Assembly (NCBI GenBank): GCA_963745675.1
Contig: CAVUYM010000008.1
Coordinates: 350,009-414,008 of the forward strand
Direction: 5' to 3'
DNA length: 64,000 bases
DNA from: JAUIIK01 sp963745675
GTDB taxonomy: Bacteria > Chloroflexota > Chloroflexia > Thermomicrobiales > CFX8
A model generated the notes under the pieces. That model searched no databases, had not been told where the DNA came from, and worked only from the letters and a program-made list of their open reading frames with translations. The position numbers and the translations under genes are program-made. Below, in pieces: positions 35,799-45,219 of this stretch. Numbering within the stretch: position 1 is the stretch's first letter; each line of letters opens with the position of its first letter.

Positions 35799-36488
35799 AT
35801 GTCGGCTCCAAAGCCTGGCTTCACGATTGTCAAGACGATAGAACGCGCGGATAAAGATCTGGTCGAGCGCTTTCGAGGGCTGGCGGCGGCCAACATTTCC
35901 GATGTGCAGGGCAAGCAGAACACACTCGATGCCCGGATCAACCCGATCTATGCCCCGATGCCGCACCTCTGCGGAACGGCCCTGACGGTCAAGGCCCGTC
36001 CCGGCGACAACCTGCTGGCGACGAAAGCGATTCACATGGCCCAACCGGGCGACGTGATCGTCATCGCCGGCGGTTTCGACATGAACCTCACGGTCTGGGG
36101 CGGCGTGATGAGCACGATGGCCAAGACGAAGGGCATCGCCGGCGTCGTGACCGATGGTCTCGTGCGTGACGTCGCCGAGACGCGCGATGTACAGCTGCCG
36201 GTTTACTCGATCGGCGTTACGCCGGTTGGGCCGACGAAAGAGGGCGCCGGCCAGATCAATATGCCCATTTCCTGCGGCGGCGTCATCATCAATCCCGGCG
36301 ATATCGTCGTTGGCGACGAAGATGGCGTTGTCGTCGTGCGTAAAGAGGATGCCGAAGCCGTCCTTGAGCGGACGCACGCGCGCATGAAGCTCGAGCAATC
36401 CTGGATGGCTCAGATCAACAAGGGCGAGTCAATTCTCGAGGACTCCGACGACGATTTGCGCGCTCGCGGCGCTGAGATTATCGAGTAA
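35799..36488 (+). CDS. RraA-like aldolase/decarboxylase-fold protein
   Basis: About 229 residues from ATG 35799 (AAAGGAAC upstream). It belongs to the RraA/HMG-CHA aldolase family: AANISDVQGKQNTLD at the start of the domain, GGVMSTMAKTKGIAGVVTDG-LVRD with the substrate-binding Arg and metal Asp, CGGVIINPGDIVVGDEDGVV at the end. Members either inhibit RNase E or cleave 4-hydroxy-4-methyl-2-oxoglutarate and oxaloacetate. Gene context with creatininase-like hydrolases favours a metabolic lyase or decarboxylase. Confidence 0.88.
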   Translation: MSAPKPGFTIVKTIERADKDLVERFRGLAAANISDVQGKQNTLDARINPIYAPMPHLCGTALTVKARPGDNLLATKAIHMAQPGDVIVIAGGFDMNLTVWGGVMSTMAKTKGIAGVVTDGLVRDVAETRDVQLPVYSIGVTPVGPTKEGAGQINMPISCGGVIINPGDIVVGDEDGVVVVRKEDAEAVLERTHARMKLEQSWMAQINKGESILEDSDDDLRARGAEIIE

Positions 36489-36604
36489 CGATAGATCCGA
36501 CTCTTATTTGCCCTCCGTACTCAAAGGATCACGGGCGCGATTCGCCAGTCACCGGGTTTGCAGGGCAACGTGACATATTCGCGACGTAGTGAAAGTGAGC
36601 ATTC

Positions 36605-37432
36605 GTGGCAAAAGTTCGACTGGCATCGATGACCTGGAAAGAAGCGGAGGAAGCCTACGCAGCTAATCCGGTTGTGCTCATCCCGAGCGCATCAATCGAG
36701 CAGCATGGGCCACAAACGCCCGTTGGCGACTTTCGTTTGAGCGAGTGGATTGGCGATCGCGTCGCAGAACGCACCGGTTCGATCGTCGCCCCAATGTTGC
36801 CGTATGGATACTCCGAGATGTTCCGGCGATTTCCCGGGACGGTGACGCTCGAAGCCTCGACCGTCGAAGCTGTCATGTATGACGTCGCCGTCAGCTTTCT
36901 CGAGCATGACCTCGATCATCTCGTCTTTCTCTGCGGCCATAACGGCAACATGCCCCTGCTGAACCACGTCGCCCGCCAGATTCGGCGCGAATATGGCGTG
37001 CGCATGGGCTGCTTCGAGCCCTTCCGCCTGTTCTCCCCGGCAACACTGGCTGAAGCCTTCGGTCAGGAAGGCAAAGCGATGGGACATGGCAGCGACCCGA
37101 TCATGTCCTTCAACATGCATCTGTTTCCGGACGATGTGCGTCTGGATCTCGTCGAAGAAGAGAACCTCACCAGCTACGAAGATCTCGTCGTGCGTGGCGG
37201 CACCCAAGTCGCTGTCGGTGATGTAGCCGGGCATATCTACTTCGATACCCAGGATATTGCGCCAAACGGCGTCATGGGAGACGTATCGGGTTTCGACGCG
37301 GAGGCCGGCGGGAAGCTGCTCAACCACATCGTGGATAGAGGAGCCGAATTCGTTGAACTGTTCAAGCAGCACGATACGCGCATAGCGATAAGCGCGGCTG
37401 ATCCCGAATTGAGGAGAGGACCAGGACTGTGA
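36605..37432 (+). CDS. Creatininase-family amidohydrolase, second copy
   Basis: A 275-residue protein starting at GTG 36605. Motifs are PSASIEQHGPQTPVGDFRL (family EQHGPHLPxxTD; the second His is Gln and the T-D is D-F), FLCGHNGNMPLLN and AMGHGSDPIMSFNMHL in place of HAGExETS. Several metal ligands differ from the first copy, so the substrate or metal content may differ. The stop overlaps the GTG of the binding-protein gene by four bases, which links the hydrolase directly to the transporter. Confidence 0.83.
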   Translation: MAKVRLASMTWKEAEEAYAANPVVLIPSASIEQHGPQTPVGDFRLSEWIGDRVAERTGSIVAPMLPYGYSEMFRRFPGTVTLEASTVEAVMYDVAVSFLEHDLDHLVFLCGHNGNMPLLNHVARQIRREYGVRMGCFEPFRLFSPATLAEAFGQEGKAMGHGSDPIMSFNMHLFPDDVRLDLVEEENLTSYEDLVVRGGTQVAVGDVAGHIYFDTQDIAPNGVMGDVSGFDAEAGGKLLNHIVDRGAEFVELFKQHDTRIAISAADPELRRGPGL

Positions 37433-39203
37433 CTGAAGAAAACAAGCGCTTGTCAACCGAGTTAGTCGAGCGACTGTTCCAGGATTCCGTTTCGCGACGT
37501 AGCTTTTTGAAACGCACAGCCGCGCTTGGGCTGAGCGTCCCGATCGTTGGAGGATTGCTGGCTGCCTGTGGTGGCGACGATGACGATGATGACGGCGGCG
37601 GTGCGGACGATCCAACTGCCACGACCGCTGACAGCGGTTCTGGCGATGATGCAACTGCTACGACTGCTGACAGTGGTACTGGCGATGATCCAACTGCTAC
37701 CAGTGACGCTGGTGGAGCTCAGGGCGGTGGCGACGGAAAATCGGGCGGGACGATGAATTTCGGCCTGTTGCGTGATGCCATCGGTTTCGATCCTCACATC
37801 TCATACGGGGCGAGCTCTTCGTCATTGCAGGGCAATGTGTACGATCAGATCATCACCTACGATCTCGACGGCAATCTCATCGGCGGTCTGGCTGAGTCGT
37901 GGGAAGTGTCGGACGATGGACTGGAATATATCCTGACCCTGCGCCAGGGCGTCGTCTTCCACGAGGGCCAGGACTTTACGTCGGCCGACATCGTCGCCAA
38001 CCTCGATCGCATTCGTGATGAGGCCAACAGTCTGGCGCGCCGCACTGAGCTCGCGAACATCGATTCGTATGCAGCAACCGATGACTTCTCCGTGACGCTC
38101 ACCCTTGCATCACCCTATGCAACGCTGCTGGCAGTACTCGCGACGAATGAAGTCGGTATAGCGAGTAAGGAATGGCTCGACGTCCGGTGTCGACCCGGCT
38201 CGCGAGATGAACGGTACCGGCCCCTTCATGCTCGACTCCTTCGAGCCAGAAGTCCGCTACACGCTGGCAAAGAATCCGAACTACTGGGTTGAGGGTTTGC
38301 CTTATCTGGATACGATCAATGAGACGCCGATTCCGGATGACAACGCCCGTATCAGCGCCCTGCTCAGTGGCGACATCAACTTCGTCGAGTACGTCCCCTG
38401 GCAGAATATGGCCGAGCTTGACTGCGAATTCAGATTTCACGCTCTTCAAGGGCTTCGACACCTATAACCTCGTGCGGCTTAATGTGAACAAGCCACCACT
38501 GGATAACAAGCTCGTGCGTCAGGCGTTGAACTATGCCATCGATCGTGAAGCGGTCATAGCGGTCGCCTTCGGTGGCGAGGGACTTCCGATGACGAGCGGC
38601 CTCTTCCCGCCGGGCTCGCCCTGGAATCACGAGGAGCTCGAAGGTCACTGGACCTACGATCCGGAAAAGGCGATGGCCCTGCTCGAAGAAGCAGGCGTCG
38701 ATCCGACTGACTGTAACGCTGGACTTCACGGTAGCGTCGATCAGCGTCCACTCCGATACTGCCCAGGTCGTACAGCAGCAACTGGAACAGCTCGGATTCA
38801 CGATCAACTACATCGCCGCAGGATGTCCCGACGTCTGACCGAACGGCGCTCAACCGGCGACTACCAGATGATGCAGGACGGCTTGAGCCTGAACTATCCT
38901 GATCCCGACTATTACAGTGTCTACTTCGACATTGGCGGTACGGCGTACGCTGCCGGGGTCAACTATGAGAATCAAGAATTCTCGGAGATTCTGGCGCGCG
39001 GTCGGGCCGAAACCGACCCGGTAGCCCGTAAGGAGATCTATCTGGAGTTCGAGCGAGCCCTGCTTGAAGAGGCTCCCTGGATCTTCGTCCTCTTCCGGCC
39101 ACAGGCCGAGGCGATGAAGAACACAGTCATGGGCTACACACGTATTCCTGGACTGGGTTTGCGATCGGAAGCGTTCATGGAAAACGTCTGGATCGACGAG
39201 TAG
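37429..39203 (+). CDS. Family 5 (peptide/nickel-type) substrate-binding lipoprotein (several frameshifts)
   Basis: The N-terminus carries a twin-arginine signal (SRRSFLKRTAALG, Arg23-Arg24) ending in lipobox LLAAC (Cys47), so it is exported by Tat and lipid-anchored. An acidic linker follows with three degenerate copies of DDPTATTADSGSG. The SBP_bac_5 domain is spread over frames: ESWEVSDDGLEYILTLRQGV, then (from about 38200) NGTGPFMLDSFEP and RYTLAKNPNYW, then (from 38450) LVRLNVNKPPLDNKLVRQAL, and after two more changes the end APWIFVLFRPQAEAM. Frame changes lie near 38190, 38430, 38710 and 38830. About 590 residues overall. It binds the solute for the permeases that follow. Confidence 0.85.
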
Positions 39204-39219
39204 ATCCGGACGAAGGCTA

Positions 39220-39245
39220 GGAGGGGCGGCAACCGCTGCCCCTCC
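39220..39245 (+). terminator. Hairpin after the binding-protein gene
   Basis: GGAGGGGCGGC (39220-39230) and GCTGCCCCTCC (39235-39245) form an 11-bp stem with one G-U and loop AACC. Like the hairpins after pstS, it should raise binding-protein over permease expression. Confidence 0.6.
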
Positions 39246-39288
39246 CATTCTTAATCACCGACGGTGCGACGAGAGGGGGTAGTCCACA

Positions 39289-40240
39289 TTGGGTGCATAT
39301 CTTGTTCGACGAACTATCTCGACCATCGTCTTGCTCTACCTGATCATCACCGTTGTATTTCTGCTGCTGCATCTGTTGCCAGGAGATCCAGCGCTGGCGG
39401 TTCTTGGCGGGATTGACGCCAATCCCTCAGAAGAGGACATCGCGGTGCGTCGAGAGACTGGGGCTGGATCGTCCACTTTACGAACAGTATTTTGACTATC
39501 TTGGAAATGTCGTGCGGTTGGACTTCGGCGAATCGTTCGTCAGTGGGCGTTCGGTTTCGTCTGATATAGCGACACGATTGCCGCGCACATGCTGATCATC
39601 GTGCCGGCGATCATCGTTGCCGTTATTGTCGGGATGCCGCTGGGAATCATCGCCGCCCGCTATCGTCAGTCGGTCGTTGATCCCGCGGTTTCCTCTGTCG
39701 CTTTGCTGGGATTTTCTGTGCCGGTCTTTGTCATTGGTCTCCTGCTCGTCTACGTCTTCTCTATCCAGCTTGGCTGGTTGCCGGCAAATGGCTACGTCGA
39801 CCCGCGGGACGACTTTCCGGAGTACCTGAAGCGCAGCACGCTTCCGATCATTGCCCTATCGCTCGGACCGATGGCGCTGACGATGCGGATGACCCGGTCG
39901 TCGATGCTCGAACAGCTCGGTCTGGACTATGTGCGGACGGCGCGAGCCAAGGGGTTTGACCGAGCTGACGACACTGTACCGGCATGTGTTTCGCAACGCG
40001 CTCCTGCCGATCGTCACGATCGTCGCCCTCCAGTTTGGGGCGATGTTCGCGGGTAGCGTCCTGGTCGAATCGATCTTCAACTGGCCAGGCGTCAATACCT
40101 ACCTGCTCACCGCCATCGGCGTCCGGGATTACCCGGTCGTTCAGGGGGTGGTTGCCGTCGTGGCTTCGATCTTCGTCCTCATCAACTTTCTGACCGACAT
40201 CTCCTTTGCCTTCTTTGACCCACGCATCCGGCACGATTAG
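39289..40240 (+). CDS. Oligopeptide-type ABC permease, DppB-like (several frameshifts)
   Basis: Four frame segments give one DppB/OppB-type permease of about 315 residues: MGAYLVRRTISTIVLLYLII with LLPGDPALAVLGG, then GLDRPLYEQYFDYLGNVVRLDFGES split around 39470, then AIIVAVIVGMPLGIIAARYR and FSVPVFVIGLLLVYVFSIQL with MTRSSMLEQLGLDYVRTARA-KG (the EAA loop), and finally YRHVFRNALLPIVTIVALQF to PRIRHD. Frame changes lie near 39460, 39585 and 39955. It forms the channel with the DppC-like protein. Confidence 0.85.
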
Positions 40241-40254
40241 TTGGAGGACACCCG

Positions 40255-41161
40255 GTGGCGCAAGACCTGAGAAGCATTGGGGCAACAGCGCAGGACCCAT
40301 CAGAACGCCGTTCTGCGCGAGTTGAGAACTTGCTCGATTGGGTTTCCTGGTTTTTCACGAACCCCCGGGTTCTGGTCAGTGGTGGATTCATCATCTTGCT
40401 GTGTGTCGCGGCCATCGCCGCGCCGCTCATCACCGATAGCGATCCCTCATTGATCCGCGCGGACCAGCGGCTGCTCCCGCCAGGCGACGGCGGATTCCTG
40501 GGAACAGACGAATTTGGCCGCGACCTGTTCGCCCGGATCATCTATGGTGCGCGCTTGACGCTGATTGTGAGTCTGTCGAGCGTGCTGATTTCGGCGACGC
40601 TCGGGCGTCATCATGGGTATGGCTGCGGCCTATTTCAAGTCGCCTACCGACACGATCCTGATGCGTTTCGCCGATGCGATCCTGAGCTTTCCGCCGATTC
40701 TGCTGGCGATCTTCGTCATCTCCTTCTGGGGCTCGTCGGTGCAGAATGTCATCATGGTCATCGGCATTCTCTATACTCCGCGCTTCCAACGCGTCGCCTA
40801 TAGCACGACGCTGGCAGTGCAGGAGAATGATTACGTGCTGGCGGCGCGGGCGATCGGCTCGAAATCCACGCGCATCCTGCGTCTTGCGATTCTTCCGAAC
40901 ATCCTGGCTCCGTCGATCGTCCAGTTTTCGCTAGCGATGGGCACTGCCATCCTGCTGGAGTCGGGCTTGAGCTTCCTTGGTCTGGGGCCGCCGCCGGATA
41001 TTCCTTCCTGGGGACGCTCTATCCAACAGGCGAGTCGCTTCCTGAGCCAGCATCCGTGGGGTGTCTTCTGGCCTGCGCTGGTCATTTCGATGACAGTGCT
41101 GGCCTTCAATATCCTGGGCGACGCGCTGCGGGATAGACTGGACCCACGGCTGCGAGCCTGA
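40255..41161 (+). CDS. Oligopeptide-type ABC permease, DppC-like (one frameshift)
   Basis: About 300 residues. The first frame has the N-terminal helix and LGTDEFGRDLFARIIYGARL, the DppC hallmark; near 40605 the frame shifts to GMAAAYFKSPTDTILMRFAD, AARAIGSKSTRILRLAILPN (EAA loop) and ILLESGLSFLGLGPPPDIPS. The C-terminus, GDALRDRLDPRLRA, is canonical. The ATPase genes (dppD/dppF) that normally follow are absent; the next 630 bases hold no gene. The system must borrow ATPases from elsewhere or is incomplete. Confidence 0.87.
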
Positions 41162-41534
41162 GCACGCCATATCGCAGTGAAGCATCTCGGACTGCCGGGA
41201 CTCTGAACATATCAATGAGTGGTATTCAAATAGCGTAGTCGTACCGCTTGTCTCCGCTCAGCAGCGGTTCGCATGCGTATGTCGCTCGGAATGAGCCCCA
41301 CTCCTACGAACACGTTGCTCGTCGATTCCTCCCAACCTGCGATTACGTTGCACCGTGGTGTAGCCGATCACATGTGGAATGCTCCGAGTAGCAATTGGTC
41401 CCATGCCTCGCTTCGACACGGTCCAAATTGCCCGCACCAGTGGGGACCACGGAATCTCTCTTTGCTGCCGGCTCTCAGAGTAACCTACGTATAGAAACCA
41501 GAAGGAGACGCCCTTCCCTTCTGCACCTTACATC

Positions 41535-41565
41535 TGCGGCCTCCGGAGTGGCACCGGGGGCCGTA
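41535..41565 (+). terminator. 12-bp hairpin downstream of the transporter genes
   Basis: TGCGGCCTCCGG (41535-41546) pairs with CCGGGGGCCGTA (41554-41565) through twelve pairs with two G-U, loop AGTGGCA, followed by GCCATTTTCC. A likely terminator for the transporter operon, although the T-run is short. Confidence 0.45.
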
Positions 41566-41724
41566 GCCATTTTCCGCCCATGACCTTCTAGTATTGATAT
41601 GAATATTCCTTCGCACCTCGAAAACGGCGAGAGATCCGCGTACGTACGAGCCCTCCATACGTCGTACCGGCGAGTCAATGCGTTATTAGATGGGTGTACG
41701 TGCAACCTGTACTTAGAGAGACCC

Positions 41725-41753
41725 TTGACTCATGTACGTACTAAGGGGATAAT
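41725..41753 (+). promoter_or_regulatory. Sigma-70-type promoter for the GGDEF gene
   Basis: TTGACT (41725-41730) and GATAAT (41748-41753) are separated by 17 bases, a near-consensus promoter about 50 bases before the GTG start at 41802. Confidence 0.55.
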
Positions 41754-41801
41754 TCATCACAAGGAGAATACTCCTGATTAGGGTCTGAAAAGGTGGGGAC
41801 C

Positions 41802-42539
41802 GTGGACCTGATCGGAGATACTGGCACAACTGAGTTGGGCTATCTATTGCTTTTGGCCGGAACGTTGCTTCTGGCTGTTGTGTTTGCCGTGCAAACCGCG
41901 ATGCTGAGCCGCAAGCTACGCCAGCGCGAAGCCCATGGGCGACAGCTGGAAGAGCTCGCCTACTTTGATCCGCTTACGCGGCTGCCGAATCGTCGCTTGT
42001 TGTTGGACCGCTTGCAACAAGGACTCTATGCGGCTGAGCGAGAAAACTCCAACGTCGCAGTCTACTTTGTCGATCTCGACAGTTTCAAAGTGATCAACGA
42101 TCGCTATGGGCACAACGTCGGCGATCGAGTATTGACGGATCTGGCAACTCTTTGGTCGGCCGGGCTACGGGCAACGGATACGCTTGCTCGCTGGGGTGGC
42201 GATGAATTCGTCATTGTCACCGATGGTATCGATAGCGCCAAGGATATTCACACGGTAATAGAGCGCCTGAAAAACGCCGTGAATGCGCCGTTGGAGGTGA
42301 TGGGCCAGGAAGTCGCCGTCCAGATGAGTATTGGCGTTGCAGTGGGCTGCCAGGGCATCGAGAGTCCGGAAGATCTGATTCGTCGCGCCGATGCCGCGAT
42401 GTATCGGGCGAAACGTTCCGGCGATGAGCATGAATACGAGATCGTGGGCCGGCCCGATTGTCTCAAACGTATCACCGGTCTGGGCTTCATCCCGCAAATT
42501 AACGCGGGCGAAGCGGAGTATGTCCGCGTCACAGCATGA
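41802..42539 (+). CDS. Membrane-anchored diguanylate cyclase (GGDEF)
   Basis: About 245 residues from GTG 41802, eight bases after AAGGTGGGG; an in-frame GTG at 41793 is also possible. One membrane helix (YLLLLAGTLLLAVVFAVQTA) is followed by a short linker and a complete GGDEF domain: FDPLTRLPNRRLLLDRL, VYFVDLDSFKVINDRYGHNV and LARWGGDEFVIVTDG. The inhibitory site RATD lies exactly five residues before GGDEF. It should make c-di-GMP with product feedback. There is no sensor or EAL domain. Its stop overlaps the next start (ATGA), so it is coupled to the M24-fold gene. Confidence 0.9.
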   Translation: MDLIGDTGTTELGYLLLLAGTLLLAVVFAVQTAMLSRKLRQREAHGRQLEELAYFDPLTRLPNRRLLLDRLQQGLYAAERENSNVAVYFVDLDSFKVINDRYGHNVGDRVLTDLATLWSAGLRATDTLARWGGDEFVIVTDGIDSAKDIHTVIERLKNAVNAPLEVMGQEVAVQMSIGVAVGCQGIESPEDLIRRADAAMYRAKRSGDEHEYEIVGRPDCLKRITGLGFIPQINAGEAEYVRVTA

Positions 42540-43720
42540 ACCTTGCGCTACCATCGTCGAAGCAAGCACGGGCACTTCGACGGAGGCAGACAGTGGCGCA
42601 ACAAGTACACAATGAGGCACTTTTACAGGCGGAGCTGGCCGCACTTGGGATTGACGCCCTCGTCGCCAGATCGGGACGGAACGTTGCTTACCTGTCGGGG
42701 ATGACTTTCCCTGGCACCCTGGGCCGGCTGCAGGATTTTACCTACGCCCCCAGAGCGACCCTCGTCGTCTGGCCAGCGCTGGGCGAACCTACGCTCGTCG
42801 CCAGCGCGATTGCGGCAGGACTGGCCGAAGAACGCAGTTGGATCGAAGACATTCGCGTATTCCGGGAATACCTTGAGTCCCCCTTCGCAGCAGCGGTCAG
42901 AGTACTCGACGGTCGTTCATTGTCATCGGGCCGTATCGGGATCGAGCGTCGTGAACTGGGAGCGGACCATTGGCTGGAACTTCAGTCACTGCTGCCCGAC
43001 GCTGACCTTGTCGACTGTACCGATCTCCTCGAAGGCGTTCGCAATATCAAGACGCCGATCGAACTCGAACGACTCAAGGCCGCCATTGAAATCCAGGATG
43101 AAGCGCATCTGAAGGTATTTTCAGAAGCGCGTCCCGGCGACACCGAACGCGATCTTCATGCTCGCATGGTCGGCCGGATGATTGAGAACGGCGCAGACAG
43201 CGCCCACGGCATGCTCCAGGCCAGCACGACACCGGTGACCTATGGTGGCGAAGGGGACGTGCCAATCGAGCCCGGCGTCGCAGTGCGTACCGACTACGTC
43301 TGCTACTACCAGGGCTATGCTGCAAATCTCTCGAGGATGGCCGTCATGGGGTCCCCATCGACCGGCCAGGCGGAACGCTATGCCACGCTTCTGAACGTTC
43401 ATCGGACAACTATCGATGCTGTCTTGCGACCCGGAATGAGCGCCGAAGCGGTCTATGACTTTGGCCGTAACAGATTGATCGAAGCGCGTTCAACCGTCGT
43501 AGCCGGACTCATCGGCCACAGCGTCGGTGTCTGGTGGCACCAGGAAGAGCCGATGCTCGTACCGGGCGAAACTCGCTTGCTGCGTCCTGGAATGGTCGTC
43601 TGTCTGGAACCGATTCTCGACGGTTTCTGGCATCTTCAGGACCAAATCCTGATCACTGACGGCGATCCGCAGTTGCTGTCGACGAAATTCGATACCGACC
43701 GTCTCTTCGAGATGGGATGA
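42536..43720 (+). CDS. M24 (creatinase/aminopeptidase P) family protein with lost metal ligands
   Basis: A 394-residue protein with an N-terminal creatinase-type domain (LQAELAALGIDALVARSG...NVAYLSG) and a C-terminal pita-bread domain. Of the five metal ligands of aminopeptidase P, the first Asp (VRTDYVCYYQGY), the His (GLIGHSVGVWWHQEEP) and one Glu (VVCLEPILDG) remain. The second Asp is Asn (AANLSRM) and the final Glu is Gln or Asp (LQDQILITDGD). Metal-free creatinase has a similar loss, so hydrolysis of a creatine-like amidino compound is plausible, and so is a new role. Together with creatininases upstream and a sarcosine-oxidase-like gene downstream, this favours creatinase-type work. Confidence 0.8.
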   Translation: MNLALPSSKQARALRRRQTVAQQVHNEALLQAELAALGIDALVARSGRNVAYLSGMTFPGTLGRLQDFTYAPRATLVVWPALGEPTLVASAIAAGLAEERSWIEDIRVFREYLESPFAAAVRVLDGRSLSSGRIGIERRELGADHWLELQSLLPDADLVDCTDLLEGVRNIKTPIELERLKAAIEIQDEAHLKVFSEARPGDTERDLHARMVGRMIENGADSAHGMLQASTTPVTYGGEGDVPIEPGVAVRTDYVCYYQGYAANLSRMAVMGSPSTGQAERYATLLNVHRTTIDAVLRPGMSAEAVYDFGRNRLIEARSTVVAGLIGHSVGVWWHQEEPMLVPGETRLLRPGMVVCLEPILDGFWHLQDQILITDGDPQLLSTKFDTDRLFEMG

Positions 43721-43789
43721 TGCCACGTCTGGCGCTGGCGCTGAATACTGTCTACGATGCCCAAAGAATCGAAATTCTGGGAGGTGACG

Positions 43790-45178
43790 ATGACAGATCG
43801 ACTCTATTACAAACCAGCGCACGAGCTAGCGGCCCTGATCAGGGCCGGTGATGTCTCGTCAACTGAGGTCGTCCAGGCTCACTTGGATCGCATCAATGAA
43901 GTCAACACAACCCTGAACGCGATCGTTCAGTTGACCGCCGAGAAAGCGCTTGAGGAAGCAGCGCAGGCTGACAAGCAACGCTCCGATGGTGCTGAGCTTG
44001 GTCCCCTGCACGGCGTGCCATTCACGGTTAAGGACAACATCCCGGTCGCCGGTGTCATCATGACTAACGGCACGCTTGGATTGAAGGATTTCATTCCAGA
44101 TGAGGATGCGACCGTTGTCAGGCGCCTCAAGCAGGCTGGCGGCATCGTTCTCGGCAAGACGAACCTGCCTGAAATCGGAATGGCGGGTGAGAGCGACAAT
44201 CTCGTCTACGGCCGGACCAACAATCCCTACGACCTTACGTGCTCCCCGGGCGGGAGCAGCGGTGGCGAAAGTGCGATTATCGCCGCCGGAGGATCGCCGC
44301 TCGGTATCGGCACCGATATCGGCGGGAGTATCCGCTATCCAGCTCATTGCTGTGGTATTGCCGGAATCAAACCGACGATGGGCCGGATACCCTGGCATGC
44401 GCCCTATGGATTCACCGATGAACTACGCCAGAGCGGCCCGATGGCACGCACGGTTGCCGATCTCATCTTGAGCCTGCCGCTCATGTCCGGAGCGCACTGG
44501 CGCGATCCGTCTGCTCCGCCGGTGCCTCTTGGCAACCCGGACGACATCGATCTGGGTTCGTTGCGAATCGCCGTCTACACGGATAATGGCGTCGATCACT
44601 CCGGTCGATTCCATCATCGCGGCCGTCAATGCAGCTGCGGCCGTCATCCGCGATACCGGCGCGACTGTCGAGGAGGATCGGCCTGCGGAACTGGTCGACA
44701 CAATGGATATCTTTGGCCGCTTGCTCGGCGCCAGTGGTGGACAGAACTACCGCGATGCGCTTGAGGCTGCCGGAACCGCCGAAGATGAGGTATCGCCGAT
44801 GATCCGCGACTTCCTCGGAGGATCTGATGGGGACCGAGGTTTCGACCATCGATTTCCAGCGTACGATTCTGGACTGGGATCTTCACCGCAGTGCCATCTG
44901 GGGCTTTTTCGAGCGCTACGACGCGGTGATCTGCCCGGTCAACTCCCAGGCTGCTCCAATCCACCGTACCGGTCACGAGAACATCGCAGGGCTCAGCTAC
45001 ACCGCCGCCTATAACGTGGCCGGACTTCCCGGGCGTCGTAGTCCGCGGCGGCACGACTGAGGAGGGGCTGCCGGTTGGCGTGCAGATCGTCAGCCGTGCC
45101 TGGCGCGAAGATATCGGGCTCGCGATCGCGCGCGAAATTGAAAGTAAACTCGGGGGCTGGCAGCCGCCGTCGCTGTAG
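43790..45178 (+). CDS. Amidase-signature-family hydrolase (several frameshifts)
   Basis: From ATG 43790 (GGGAGGTG upstream) about 460 residues are spread over frames. The catalytic triad is intact: Lys in VPFTVKDNIPVAG, the cis-Ser in CSPGGSSGGESA and the nucleophile Ser in GIGTDIGGSIRYPAHCCG. After frame changes near 44600, 44820 and 45025 it continues with FGRLLGASGGQNYRDALEAA, STIDFQRTILDWDLHRSAIW and ends GLPVGVQIVSRAWREDIGLA, as in the family. It hydrolyses an amide, possibly a carbamoyl or urea-like product of the neighbouring pathway; the true substrate is unknown. Confidence 0.85.
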
Positions 45179-45219
45179 TAGAGCAACTTGTTGAGTGTTG
45201 ATCGAAAAGAGGAACGACG

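Larger units (their letters stand above)
41162..41801. other. Long intergenic region with hairpins and a promoter
   Basis: No convincing gene is present. It holds the strong hairpin at 41535-41565, a weaker one at 41499-41523, the sequence CGCGTACGTACG at 41637-41648 (same core as the REP-like repeats, without arms) and a sigma-70-type promoter at 41725-41753. Confidence 0.55.

Noticed and set aside
37429..39203. Programmed frameshifting in the binding-protein gene
   Set aside because: Four separate shifts in both directions without slippery heptamers or downstream pseudoknots point to indel errors.
41162..41801. Possible c-di-GMP riboswitch upstream of the GGDEF gene
   Set aside because: The hairpins at 41499-41565 lack the conserved GEMM sequence blocks, and the best promoter (41725-41753) starts transcription after them.
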